Shown here: positions 1 through 8,260 of the stretch, in pieces
Numbering within the stretch: position 1 is the stretch's first letter
Layout: the number at the start of each line of letters is the position of its first letter
Assembly: GCF_037949795.1 (NCBI RefSeq)
Contig: NZ_CP149933.1
Coordinates: 434,001 to 498,000 of the forward strand
Direction: 5' to 3'
Origin: Thioclava sp. GXIMD2076
GTDB lineage: Bacteria > Pseudomonadota > Alphaproteobacteria > Rhodobacterales > Rhodobacteraceae
Length of the DNA stretch: 64,000 nt
The notes under the pieces: model-generated
Told to the model about the DNA's origin: nothing
The model's database searches: none
What the model saw: only the letters and a program-made list of their open reading frames with translations
Made by a program: the position numbers and the translations under genes

Positions 1-43
1 GGCCTTCTACTCCTATTCCAGATCCAAGGCGGTATCGGCATGA
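1..43 (+). CDS. 3' end of an upstream gene (partial)
   Basis: The reading frame starting at base 2 is open from the window edge to a TGA at 41-43 and encodes only the last 13 or so residues, ending in KAVSA. The stop overlaps the ATG of the next gene in an ATGA arrangement, which is typical of translational coupling inside an operon. By analogy with other CUT2 operons it may be the preceding permease or ATPase gene of the same importer, but the fragment is too short to identify. Confidence 0.5.
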   Translation, partial: AFYSYSRSKAVSA

Positions 44-1014
44 GCAATTCAGAGGTGATCGACACGAAAGGCGCGGGCGCAAAGCCCCGCCTGCATGTCT
101 CGGAATTCGCATGGGTCTGGCTGCCCCTCGTGCTGGTCTTTGCGGCAAGTTTCGTCCTGGCGCCCGGCACGATGCGCTGGCCCGCGCTGATGGGGATGTT
201 GCCCTTTGCCGCCATGCTGGCGGTGGTGGCGGCAGGCCAGACCATCATAATCCAGCAACGCGGTATGGATCTGTCCTCGGGCGCAATCATGACCGTGGGC
301 GGGCTACTCGTGTCGCGGGTCTATCTGCAGACCGGCTCTTTGACATTGGCGGTTTTGGCCACCGTCGTGCTCTGTGCCCTCATGGGGCTGGTGAACGGGA
401 TCGCGGTCTCGGTCTTCCGGATTACGCCCATCGTGGCGACGCTGGCTACGGGCGCGATCTATGCAGGCGTCGCGCGTCATGTCTCGAACGGAAACTCCAT
501 CTCGGCCCCCGCACCGCTGGCAGGCTTCGTGCATATGAAACTGGCCGGTGTGCCGGTGATCCTGATCGTTGCACTTGTTGTGGTGGCGCTGATGGCCGCC
601 GCGATCCGCTATCTGCCGATGGGCCGCCGCTTCACGGCGGTGGGCGCAAGCCCTGCGGCGGCGACAGCTGCGGGCTTCCCCGCGCGCCCCTATCTCATGG
701 GCACCTATGTTGTGGGCGCCATCTTCTTCGGGCTGGGCGGCATGCTGTTCACCGGCTTCATCAACTCGGCCACGATCACGGCAGGCAACGATTATCTGCT
801 CCCCTCGATCGCGGCGGTGGTGGTCGGCGGCACGCCCTTCACCGGCGGGAAAGGCAGCGTGGTCGCCAGTGCGATTGCCGCGGTCTTCATGACCCAGCTC
901 GGCCAGATGGTGCTGGCCATGGGCGCAGGCACGCCCGCGCAATATCTGGTGCAGGCCACTGTGATCGTTCTGGCGCTTGCCGGTCCCCGCCTGCTGGCAA
1001 AACTGCGCAAATAA
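40..1014 (+). CDS. CUT2-family ABC transporter permease (RbsC-like)
   Basis: 324-residue inner-membrane permease of the ribose/xylose-type (BPD_transp_2) family. It has about nine hydrophobic segments. The family hallmarks are visible: a QTIIIQQRGMDLSSGA stretch near residue 70 (the 'GGIDLSVG' position) and the C-terminal VVVGGTPFTGGKGS loop near residue 265. The length is normal. The ATG overlaps the stop of the preceding gene, so it is the last gene of an operon lying mostly outside the window. A hairpin with T6 follows at 1057-1095. The substrate cannot be told; the neighbouring nitrile and amide genes suggest a small nitrogen compound or sugar. Confidence 0.85.
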   Translation: MSNSEVIDTKGAGAKPRLHVSEFAWVWLPLVLVFAASFVLAPGTMRWPALMGMLPFAAMLAVVAAGQTIIIQQRGMDLSSGAIMTVGGLLVSRVYLQTGSLTLAVLATVVLCALMGLVNGIAVSVFRITPIVATLATGAIYAGVARHVSNGNSISAPAPLAGFVHMKLAGVPVILIVALVVVALMAAAIRYLPMGRRFTAVGASPAAATAAGFPARPYLMGTYVVGAIFFGLGGMLFTGFINSATITAGNDYLLPSIAAVVVGGTPFTGGKGSVVASAIAAVFMTQLGQMVLAMGAGTPAQYLVQATVIVLALAGPRLLAKLRK

Positions 1015-1056
1015 GGCATGGCGGCACAGGCCGCAGCCCTTAGGAACATCCCCTGA

Positions 1057-1095
1057 CGGGCGGAGTGCACCACATGCTGGCTCCACCCGTTTTTT
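1057..1095 (+). terminator. Rho-independent terminator of the permease operon
   Basis: Bases 1057-1065 (CGGGCGGAG) pair with 1081-1089 (CTCCACCCG) with one mismatch and are followed by T6 at 1090-1095, 43 bases after the permease stop. Confidence 0.7.
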
Positions 1096-1123
1096 CATGC
1101 GCCCTGCCCCACCACAGGACAGA

Positions 1124-1145
1124 CAAAAACGGCCCCGAGGGGCCG
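1124..1145 (-). terminator. Rho-independent terminator of the MFS gene
   Basis: CGGCCCC and GGGGCCG form a compact hairpin at 1130-1145. Read on the minus strand it is followed by TTTTT (the A run at 1125-1129), about 40 bases past the stop of the MFS carrier. Confidence 0.75.
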
Positions 1146-1186
1146 CTTGCATGGAATGTCCGTTGATAGACCGCCCTCTGGCGGAA

Positions 1187-2404
1187 TTACGACAAAACCA
1201 TATCGCTCCGGCGGCGCCGGCAGTATTGCAACATCCCCAGCGTCGCTGCCGCGACCGCAACCAGACAGACCGAGAAAAGAACGAAGGCTGTCGCAAGACC
1301 GAGCGCATCGCTCAGATAGCCCACCACCACCGTGGGGATGGCATTCGCGATATATCCCGCCACATAGAAGCGCGAGATATAGAGCCCGCGCAGCTCGGGC
1401 GGGGCCGAAAGATTGGCCATGCCGAGCGCCCCCACGAAGGCCGCCCCGTAGAAAAAGCCCGAGACCGGCATGAGTGCCAGCATCAGATAGCCCGAGCCGG
1501 TGGGCTCTCCCATGAGCAGCGCACCCTGCGCGAGGGCAATCCCCAGCATGCCGAACAGGATGGCTTTCTCGGACGAGACCCGACCCCAGACCGCCTGTCC
1601 GATACCGGCAAACAGCTGAAAGACCGCAGGGATCAGACCGGCAATCGCCGCCGAGGGCAGGATATAGACCGACTGCCCCAGATCCGCACCCAGAGCCATG
1701 AGCACCGAGCCGACCATCCATGCCGTCCCGACCCCCATACAGGCCAGCACGAAGAGCGGCCTGTTGACCTGACCTCGGGACGGCTGCGGCTTGGTGCTGG
1801 TTTTCTCGACAGGCGCCTTGAGGGGCCAATGGCACGCCATCAGCCCCGCCCCCGCCACCAGACAGAGCACGACGATCACCACGAAAGGGCTGATCGTCGG
1901 TGCCAGATCAATGGCGATGGCAGACGAGCTCAGCAGCGGGCCGACCGTCGCCCCGCCGGTAAAGGCCAACGTTGCCAGCACTGCCGCGGAGCCGCGCTTC
2001 TCAGCCGGGGTGAGGCTGAAGAGTGAGGCCGAGGCCATGCCGGTGATCATCCCCGTGCCGAACCCGTTCAGGAACCGGCCCGCAAGCAGCATCCCCAGCG
2101 AGTGGGCGCTGGCAAACATGACAGCCCCCAAAGCGGTGATCACCAGCCCGGGCAGGATCAGCCGCCGCAGGTCACGGGTCTTCTGCGCCAGTGATCCGCC
2201 CAGAAACAGCGCAGCCAGAGTGCCGCCTGCATAGATCGCAAAGATGGCTGTGCCCATCATTTTACCCAGTCCCAGCATTTCAAGATAATGCGGGTAAAGC
2301 GGGCTCGGGGCCGTGCTGCCCAGAAGGGCGGCAAAAATCGCGATGGCACAGGAGATCCGCGCCAGCAGGGTCGAGCGGGGTTGGTCTGTGACGGGGGAAG
2401 TCAT
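1187..2404 (-). CDS. MFS transporter
   Basis: 405-residue major facilitator of the inner membrane with twelve predicted hydrophobic helices in two halves, split by a hydrophilic loop around residues 195-215 (KAPVEKTSTKPQPSRGQ). The family's loop 2-3 region is seen as LGGSLAQKTRDLRR near residue 70. It lies 65 bases downstream of the oxidoreductase gene on the same strand, with a GC-rich hairpin between them. No good ribosome-binding site precedes the ATG. Cargo is unknown; it could export or import a product of nitrile or amide breakdown, but this is inferred from position only. Confidence 0.8.
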   Translation of the reverse strand: MTSPVTDQPRSTLLARISCAIAIFAALLGSTAPSPLYPHYLEMLGLGKMMGTAIFAIYAGGTLAALFLGGSLAQKTRDLRRLILPGLVITALGAVMFASAHSLGMLLAGRFLNGFGTGMITGMASASLFSLTPAEKRGSAAVLATLAFTGGATVGPLLSSSAIAIDLAPTISPFVVIVVLCLVAGAGLMACHWPLKAPVEKTSTKPQPSRGQVNRPLFVLACMGVGTAWMVGSVLMALGADLGQSVYILPSAAIAGLIPAVFQLFAGIGQAVWGRVSSEKAILFGMLGIALAQGALLMGEPTGSGYLMLALMPVSGFFYGAAFVGALGMANLSAPPELRGLYISRFYVAGYIANAIPTVVVGYLSDALGLATAFVLFSVCLVAVAAATLGMLQYCRRRRSDMVLS

Positions 2405-2442
2405 GAAGATAGGCTTTCGCGCAAAAAGGGAGACTGGAGAAA

Positions 2443-2461
2443 CGGGCCCAGATCGGGCCCG
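2443..2461 (-). terminator. Intergenic hairpin between oxidoreductase and MFS genes
   Basis: CGGGCCC (2443-2449) and GGGCCCG (2455-2461) form a perfect 7-bp stem with a 5-base loop just after the oxidoreductase stop. On the minus strand only a weak TTTCTCC tract follows, so it may attenuate rather than end transcription. Confidence 0.4.
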
Positions 2462-2469
2462 CTGGAGGA

Positions 2470-3411
2470 TCAGTCGAAGGAGATGGCCAGCTTGCCGCGC
2501 AAGCCACCGGCTTTGAACCGTGTCTGTGCGGCTTCAAGCTCTGCCAGAGGATAGGTTTCGGAGATATGGACACGAAGCTGGCCTGCGCCGACAAGTTCGA
2601 CGATCGGGGCAAGCTGCGCGCCACTGGCTTGCGCGATAAAGAACTGTGCATAGGCAAGCCCACGGGCCTTCGCGGCCACCTCATCGGGCGGGGCCACTGC
2701 CGATACCAGCCGACCGCCCTCACGCAGGGTCGCGAGGCTGCGGGCCAGCGTCGCGCCACCCGCGAGATCGAGAACCATATCGAAGGCCGGCAGACCCTCA
2801 TCCCATTCCGGATCCTGATAGCTGAGCGCATGGTCGGCACCCATCTGGCTCAGCATCGCCTGATTGGCATCCGACGCCAGTGCCCAGACCTCGGCGCCCG
2901 CAGCCTTGGCGATCTGGATGGCAAGATGCCCCACGCCACCCGAACCGCCGGTGATCAGGACACGCTGGCCCTGCGCGATGCAGCCGTGATCATGCAGCCC
3001 CTGCCAGGCGGTCAGTGCCACCAGCGGCAGCGCCCCCAGTCCGGCTGCGCCGACCTGCGTCAGAGTGGCATCGGGGACAACGCAGAGTTCGGAGGGGTTC
3101 ATCACGATGTAATCGGCAAAGCTGCCACGGTCGATCTCGGGCAGCCCGATAACGAAGGCCCCCAGCAATGCAGGATCGGCCTCTGGGCCCAGAGCCTCGA
3201 CCCGGCCCGCCACGTCACGCCCACCGCAATAAGGCAACGCATCGGCATCCAGCCGGGGGTAACCACCCGCGCGGATCATCAGGTCGATATAATTCAGGCT
3301 CGACCCCTCCTGCCGCACCAGAACCTGCGCGCCTACGGGAACGGGCGTCCCGATCTCGTCACAGAAGATTTTGGTATCAGGACCGAAACTGTGAAAACGC
3401 ATGGCGTGCAT
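2470..3411 (-). CDS. Zinc-independent medium-chain alcohol dehydrogenase / quinone oxidoreductase
   Basis: 313-residue cytosolic NADPH-dependent oxidoreductase of the MDR superfamily (QOR-like). An N-terminal GroES-like domain (SSLNYIDLMIRAGGYP near residues 37-52, GRDVAGRVEALG near 64-75) is followed by the Rossmann nucleotide site ITGGSGGVGHLAIQ at about 153-166. The cysteine cluster of the structural zinc in classical alcohol dehydrogenases is absent, as expected for the quinone-reductase branch. An AGGAG six bases before the ATG supports this start. It is first in a two-gene unit with the MFS carrier. The promoter region contains a 15-bp direct repeat (3499-3535). Substrate unknown. Confidence 0.85.
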   Translation of the reverse strand: MHAMRFHSFGPDTKIFCDEIGTPVPVGAQVLVRQEGSSLNYIDLMIRAGGYPRLDADALPYCGGRDVAGRVEALGPEADPALLGAFVIGLPEIDRGSFADYIVMNPSELCVVPDATLTQVGAAGLGALPLVALTAWQGLHDHGCIAQGQRVLITGGSGGVGHLAIQIAKAAGAEVWALASDANQAMLSQMGADHALSYQDPEWDEGLPAFDMVLDLAGGATLARSLATLREGGRLVSAVAPPDEVAAKARGLAYAQFFIAQASGAQLAPIVELVGAGQLRVHISETYPLAELEAAQTRFKAGGLRGKLAISFD

Positions 3412-3498
3412 GGAAGGCTCCTGTAGCTACGAATTGACGGGGATCAACAGCCCCCGATGTCATAGGCACCACTCGAGAAACAAGACCGTCACGATGGA

Positions 3499-3535
3499 TT
3501 GGCCCGCACAGACCAGAGGTTTGGCCTGCACAGTC
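3499..3535. repeat. Direct repeat TTGGCC[C/T]GCACAG[A/T]C in the oxidoreductase promoter region
   Basis: TTGGCCCGCACAGAC at 3499-3513 and TTGGCCTGCACAGTC at 3521-3535 match at 13 of 15 positions with a 22-bp start-to-start spacing, two helical turns. They lie 88-124 bases upstream of the oxidoreductase start. This is the usual layout of a tandem AraC-family or response-regulator site. The regulator is not identified. Confidence 0.45.
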
Positions 3536-3578
3536 AAGCTTTTTTCCTTCACTCATACCGCCAGGACGCACCAAGATC

Positions 3579-4922
3579 TCAGGCAAGCGCGGCCTCGATG
3601 CGCGCCGCCATCTCCAAGAGCGCGCGATCCGCCCCGACGAGGCCATCCAGCAACAGTCCTACTGGCAGACCATCCCTGTCCAACCCTGCCGGGAGGCTCA
3701 GCGATGGACAGCCTATATAGGTTGCATAGGATACGTTCTGCGCCAGCACCGGAAGGATCGGACGGGTCTCGCCACCAACGGTGATGGTCAGGTAATCCGC
3801 GCGTTTGGCAGGCTGCACCGGACAGGTCGGCGCGATCAGCGCATCGATCCCGTGGGCCGCGAAAAGCGCGCCGTGGCGGGCCTGCATCTGCGGACGGATG
3901 ATGCGCAGATAGGTTTCATGGGCCAGCGCGTTCTCGGCCGCCAGATCGGGGGTCGCCGCAAAAATCGCTTGCACATCAGGGCTGCCGATCCGGGAGGTGA
4001 ACGTAGCGTAGCTCAGCCCCAGCACATCAGGGCAGAAACGGCTCCAGAATTCGTAGGATTCCACCGAGGCCGTAGGCACGTCATAGGCCTCCTGCGCCTC
4101 GCGGTAGCCTAGCGCGGGAAGGTCGATGACCTCGACAATGCCCTTTTGGGCCAAATCGGCCAGCACCGCGTCAAACCTCTCCTCGACCTTGTCGCAAAGC
4201 CCCGGTCGCGCGTCCTGCGCCAGACCCAGCCGCAAGGGACGGTCGGGCAGCACCGGTTCGGGCAGGCCGGTGGGCGCGGCAACCGCATCCAGTTCGGCCA
4301 CATCCGCCACGCAATTGGCCAGAAAGCCGGGGGTGTCGCGCGACCACGAGATCGGTAGCACGCCTTGCGTCGAATAGCGCCCCGTCGATGGGCGCAGCCC
4401 CACCACCCCGCAGAAAGAGGCGGGAATCCGGACGCTTGCACCGGTATCGGTGCCGATAGCCGCAGGCACGATACCGGCCGCCACTGCCGCGCCGGACCCG
4501 CCCGACGACCCGCCCGCGGTGCGATTGTCGTCATAGGGGTTGAGGACCGCGCCATAGGCACCATTGTCCGAGGTGATCCCGAAGGCGAACTCATGCAGGT
4601 TCAGCTTGGCCGGCACCCATGCGCCGGCAGCGCGGATCCGCGCGACAATACCGGCATCCTCCGCAGGGAAATACCCCGCCATAGCGGGCGAGCCGCCGGT
4701 CGTGGCAAAGGGAACCGCGTCGATATTATCCTTCACGCCGATCGGAATGCCCGCCAGCGGACCCGAGCCTGTCTCGGGCGCGGAATAATCCTGCGCGATC
4801 ACAGCATGGAGCGGGTTGGACGCGGCCAGCGCGCCCAGACGGGCAGCCAGTGCCCCCATCCCTTCGGTCGCGATGATCGCGCGCGCCTGTGCCAGCGTCA
4901 TCCGGTTTTCTGTCGTCATCAT
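3579..4922 (-). CDS. Amidase (amidase-signature family) of the urea/amide importer operon
   Basis: 447-residue cytosolic hydrolase that should release ammonia and a carboxylate from an amide or a carbamoyl compound. The Ser-cisSer-Lys triad regions are all present: Lys in IPIGVKDNID (about residue 64), the signature GGSSGGSGAAVAAG (about 137-150) and the nucleophile region GTDTGASVRIPASFCG. Two adjacent ATGs (4922 and 4919) follow an AAGGAAAGA ribosome-binding site; the upstream one is used here. It begins 16 bases after the urtE-like gene, so the importer and amidase are almost certainly co-transcribed. An AtzF- or DUR1-like allophanate hydrolase role is possible but not indicated, since no biotin-dependent carboxylase is present. 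Confidence 0.85.
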   Translation of the reverse strand: MMTTENRMTLAQARAIIATEGMGALAARLGALAASNPLHAVIAQDYSAPETGSGPLAGIPIGVKDNIDAVPFATTGGSPAMAGYFPAEDAGIVARIRAAGAWVPAKLNLHEFAFGITSDNGAYGAVLNPYDDNRTAGGSSGGSGAAVAAGIVPAAIGTDTGASVRIPASFCGVVGLRPSTGRYSTQGVLPISWSRDTPGFLANCVADVAELDAVAAPTGLPEPVLPDRPLRLGLAQDARPGLCDKVEERFDAVLADLAQKGIVEVIDLPALGYREAQEAYDVPTASVESYEFWSRFCPDVLGLSYATFTSRIGSPDVQAIFAATPDLAAENALAHETYLRIIRPQMQARHGALFAAHGIDALIAPTCPVQPAKRADYLTITVGGETRPILPVLAQNVSYATYIGCPSLSLPAGLDRDGLPVGLLLDGLVGADRALLEMAARIEAALA

Positions 4923-4938
4923 TCTTTCCTTCAACCGC

Positions 4939-5649
4939 TTACATCAACTGGGCGGCCACATCTTCCATTGCGCGCGTATCACCGATGGCCGATTGCGGCA
5001 CCTCGCCGGTGATCCGCCCGCGCTTGAGGATCATCACGCGCTCGGAGAGTTGGGTGATAAAATTCAGGTTCTGCTCCACCAGAAGAAGCGTGATCGCGTG
5101 CGAGGCTTTCAGCCCGTGGAGCGTTTCGATCATTTCCTCGATGATCGAGGGCTGGATGCCCTCCGTCGGCTCGTCGAGCAAGATCAGTCTGGGGTCACCA
5201 CATAGACACCGCGCGAGCGCCAGCAACTGCTGCTCGCCCCCCGAAAGTGCGCCACCCGCACGCCCCAGAAGCCGCGTCAAACGCGGGAAGGCCTGAAGGA
5301 TCTCTTCGATCTTCTGGTCTTCGGGCGATTTGGACAGAAGGCACCCCATGCGCAGGTTTTCCATCACGCTCAGCGTCGGGAAAATCTGGCGGCCCTGCGG
5401 CACATAGCCGATACCTGCGCGCGCCCGCGCCTCGGTCGGGCTGCCCTTGAGCGGCGTGCCCTCGAACTCGATCCTGCCTTCGGAGGTGGGCAGGAAGCCC
5501 ATGATCGTCTTCAGCAGGGTCGATTTTCCCATGCCGTTATGGCCCAGCACCGAGACAAATTCGCCCTCCCCGACCGTGAGATCCACACCGAAAAGCGCGG
5601 GCACACGGCCATAGCGGGTCTCGACACCCGAAACACTTAGCAAGCTCAT
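4939..5649 (-). CDS. urtE: Branched-chain/urea-type ABC transporter ATP-binding protein (UrtE/LivF-like)
   Basis: 236-residue ATPase of the HAAT family. Walker A is GHNGMGKST (about 37-45), the Q-loop region is YVPQGRQIFP, the signature is LSGGEQQ and Walker B is LILLDEPTEG with IQPSII after it. The GRQIFP tract and the length match UrtE. The start overlaps the urtD-like stop (ATGA at 5646-5649). It energises import together with the UrtD-like ATPase and the B/C permeases. The symbol rests on family and on gene order A-B-C-D-E; a short-chain amide rather than urea could be the cargo, as for the Fmd system. Confidence 0.85.
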   Translation of the reverse strand: MSLLSVSGVETRYGRVPALFGVDLTVGEGEFVSVLGHNGMGKSTLLKTIMGFLPTSEGRIEFEGTPLKGSPTEARARAGIGYVPQGRQIFPTLSVMENLRMGCLLSKSPEDQKIEEILQAFPRLTRLLGRAGGALSGGEQQLLALARCLCGDPRLILLDEPTEGIQPSIIEEMIETLHGLKASHAITLLLVEQNLNFITQLSERVMILKRGRITGEVPQSAIGDTRAMEDVAAQLM

Positions 5650-6365
5650 GCCGCAGCCTTTCCAAGATAGACATCGCGCACGCGCTGGTCGGAGAGCACC
5701 GCATCCACATCGCCCTCCACCAGCACCGCACCCTGATTGAAGACGGTCACCGTCTTGGCGATCTTGCGGATGAAGACCATGTCATGTTCGACCACCACAA
5801 CCGCGCGCTCGCGATTGATCTCGCGGATGATCTGGGCGGTGCGGTCAACCTCCTCGTCGCTCATGCCCGCCACGGGTTCATCGAGCAGCACCAGATCGGG
5901 TTTCTGCGCCAGAACGGTCGCGATCTCGACCCATTGGCGCTGGCCATGCGACAGGATACCGACCTGCCGGTTGGCAATCGCCCCCAGTTCAACCCGCGCA
6001 ACCACCTCGTCCACGATTTCGCGGGCCATCTTGCGGGTATGCAGGCGGGTGGCCGAGACCATGATATTCTCGATCACCGAGAGCCCGTCGAAGACATTGG
6101 GCGTCTGGGTCTTCACCCCCACCCCGCGCCGCGCAATCTGATGCGGCGAGAGACCCGCGATACTGTCCCCGCGGTGGAGAAGCGTGCCCAAACTGGGCGT
6201 GAGCTGGCCGGTGAGCATCTTGAAGAAGGTGCTCTTGCCAGCCCCGTTCGGCCCGATGAGGCAGCGCAGCTCCATCTCGCGCAGGGTGAAATCGACGTTA
6301 TTGACAGCGACCACACCGCCGAAGCGCATCGTGAGGCCTTTGGTTTCGATCAAGGGCACAGTCAT
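5646..6365 (-). CDS. urtD: Branched-chain/urea-type ABC transporter ATP-binding protein (UrtD/LivG-like)
   Basis: 239-residue ATPase. Walker A GPNGAGKST lies at about 37-45, followed by KMLTGQLTPSLGTLLHRG. VGVKTQTPNVFDGLSVIENI is the UrtD-type Q-loop segment. LSHGQRQWVEIA replaces the usual LSGGQ, which is the normal UrtD signature variant, and Walker B is LVLLDEPVAGM. Both ends overlap neighbours by four bases, so the operon is tightly coupled. This Q-loop and signature combination argues for UrtD rather than a generic LivG. Confidence 0.85.
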   Translation of the reverse strand: MTVPLIETKGLTMRFGGVVAVNNVDFTLREMELRCLIGPNGAGKSTFFKMLTGQLTPSLGTLLHRGDSIAGLSPHQIARRGVGVKTQTPNVFDGLSVIENIMVSATRLHTRKMAREIVDEVVARVELGAIANRQVGILSHGQRQWVEIATVLAQKPDLVLLDEPVAGMSDEEVDRTAQIIREINRERAVVVVEHDMVFIRKIAKTVTVFNQGAVLVEGDVDAVLSDQRVRDVYLGKAAA

Positions 6366-7387
6366 TCATGGGCCTCCTTTTCAAGGGACGAGCGCGCGCC
6401 GAAACGGTGCTGCAGCATCGGCCAGAGAGTGTCGCGGATCAGCGGCACCACACCTTTAGGCACCAGAAGCACGAAGACGATCAGCACCGCGCCCATCACC
6501 AGATTGGCGTCCAGCACGCTTTGCTGGCCAACAGAGCTCATCAGCCATTGCAGGACAAAAGCCCCGAGGATCGGCCCGATCAGAGTGCCAAGACCACCGA
6601 CCAGCACGAAGATGATCGCCTGTGCCGAGATCGCGAGAGCGAAGATCGTGGGCGAGATATAGGCGCCCCAATTGGTGTAGAGACAGCCCGCAAGCCCTGC
6701 GACCGCCGCCGAGAACATGAAGGCGACCAGCTTGTAGAAACGTGCGTCATATCCCAGCAGCGTCACCCGTGTCTCATTCTCGCGGATAGCCACCGTCACC
6801 GCGCCAAAGCGCGAGCGCAGCACGGCATGGAGCGCGATATAGCACAGGATCAGGCAGCCCATCGTCACATACCACAGCTGGTTGGGGTCCAGAACGGCCT
6901 CCGGATCGCCCGGAATATTGAGGGTCGGCACCGAGGGGATCCCGTTGAACCCGCCAAGCGCCGCCTCGCCCACACGGTAGGCATCGCCAGAGGTGGAGTT
7001 GATCAGGTTGAACAGGATGATCGAGGTGGTCATGGTGATCACGCCGACATAGGCATCGCTGATCCGGCCATAGAACATGAAATAGCCCAGAAGCCCTGCA
7101 AAGATCACCGGCACCAGAATACCCACGGCCATCGCGGGCGTGCTTTCGCCGAAATTGATTGCGGCCACGGCATAGCTATAGGCGCCAAGGCCCAGAAAAG
7201 CCGCTTGGCCAAAGCTCATGATCCCCGCAAAGCCCCAGACAAAGCCCTGACTAAGCGCGAAGACCGCCATCGCCACAAAGCCCGTCAGCTGCATCACGGT
7301 GAACATATCCATGGTCTGCGGCACGGCGACCAGCGCCACGATCCCCGCCACCACGGCGGCGTAAAAGCCTGTGCGTTTGCTGGTCAT
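6362..7387 (-). CDS. urtC: Urea/amide-type ABC permease (UrtC-like)
   Basis: 341-residue inner-membrane permease of the LivM/UrtC family. The start is placed at MTSKRTG, whose ATG overlaps the urtB-like TGA, although the frame stays open further upstream. The typical motif FVWGFAGIMSFGQAAFLGLGAY occupies about residues 42-63, the EAA-like cytoplasmic loop is seen as RENETRVTLLGYDARFYKL, and FVLVGGLGTLIGPILGAF is near residue 270. It pairs with the UrtB-like subunit to form the channel. Confidence 0.85.
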   Translation of the reverse strand: MTSKRTGFYAAVVAGIVALVAVPQTMDMFTVMQLTGFVAMAVFALSQGFVWGFAGIMSFGQAAFLGLGAYSYAVAAINFGESTPAMAVGILVPVIFAGLLGYFMFYGRISDAYVGVITMTTSIILFNLINSTSGDAYRVGEAALGGFNGIPSVPTLNIPGDPEAVLDPNQLWYVTMGCLILCYIALHAVLRSRFGAVTVAIRENETRVTLLGYDARFYKLVAFMFSAAVAGLAGCLYTNWGAYISPTIFALAISAQAIIFVLVGGLGTLIGPILGAFVLQWLMSSVGQQSVLDANLVMGAVLIVFVLLVPKGVVPLIRDTLWPMLQHRFGARSSLEKEAHE

Positions 7388-8250
7388 AGGCTTCTCCTGA
7401 AGAAACGTCCGGTGATGCCCTGCGGCAGCAGGCGCACGATGATGATTGCCGCCACCAGCATGGCCACCTCGCCAATGATCGGGGTCGCCTTGAAGGAGAC
7501 GATCTCGTTGATGGGCGAGAAGAGGGTCGAGGCAAGGCCCGTGCCGGTGACAATGGCAGGCCCGCCCCCCAGCACGGTGATGAAGGCCTTGGCGATATAG
7601 GCCGCGCCCATCGTCGGCGCCACGCCCGAGATCGGTGCCAGCACGCCGCCTGCGAGACCCGCAAGCGCCGTGCCGGTGGCGAATGTGCCCATATAGACGC
7701 GCTTGGGTGCAACCCCCAAAGCCGAGGCCATGGCCGAGTTCTGCATTGTCGCCCGCACGATCAGCCCGAGCTTGGTGAATTTCAGCACGCAAGCCACGGC
7801 GGCCAGCGCCCCGATGGCCGTCAGCACGATGACCATGCCATGCAGCCCAACATCGAAGCGACCGATCGACATATTTCCTACCGGCGAGGAGATCCCGCGC
7901 GTCTGGTTGCCAAAAATCACGGTGATGGCGCCAATGATCAGAAGGCTCAGCCCCCATGTGGCCAGCATTGTATCGATCATCCGGCCATAGAGATGGCGCA
8001 TCAAGAGACGCTCGGTGATCAGCCCCAACAGACCGGAAACAAGCGGCGCAAGGAGGAACATGGAGATCCAGATATTCACACCCGCGCCGGTGGCCAGAAC
8101 CACCGTATAGGCGCCGATCATCATGAATTCGCCATGCGCGAGATTGATGATCTTCATCATGCCGAAGATCACCCCGAGGCCGATGGTGATCAGCACAAGC
8201 GTGCCGATCCCCACCAGAATATTATAGGCAAGAAGCCCTGTAAGTTCCAT
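7384..8250 (-). CDS. urtB: Urea/amide-type ABC permease (UrtB-like)
   Basis: 288-residue LivH/UrtB-family membrane protein. IGLGVIFGMMKIINLAHGEFMMIGAY (about residues 22-47) is the standard N-terminal motif of the family, NSAMASALGVAPKRVYMGTFA is the cytoplasmic coupling loop and FITVLGGGPAIVTGTG is near the C terminus. It lies 10 bases downstream of the binding-protein gene and overlaps the urtC-like gene. Confidence 0.85.
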   Translation of the reverse strand: MELTGLLAYNILVGIGTLVLITIGLGVIFGMMKIINLAHGEFMMIGAYTVVLATGAGVNIWISMFLLAPLVSGLLGLITERLLMRHLYGRMIDTMLATWGLSLLIIGAITVIFGNQTRGISSPVGNMSIGRFDVGLHGMVIVLTAIGALAAVACVLKFTKLGLIVRATMQNSAMASALGVAPKRVYMGTFATGTALAGLAGGVLAPISGVAPTMGAAYIAKAFITVLGGGPAIVTGTGLASTLFSPINEIVSFKATPIIGEVAMLVAAIIIVRLLPQGITGRFFRRSL

Positions 8251-8260
8251 AACTTGGCCT

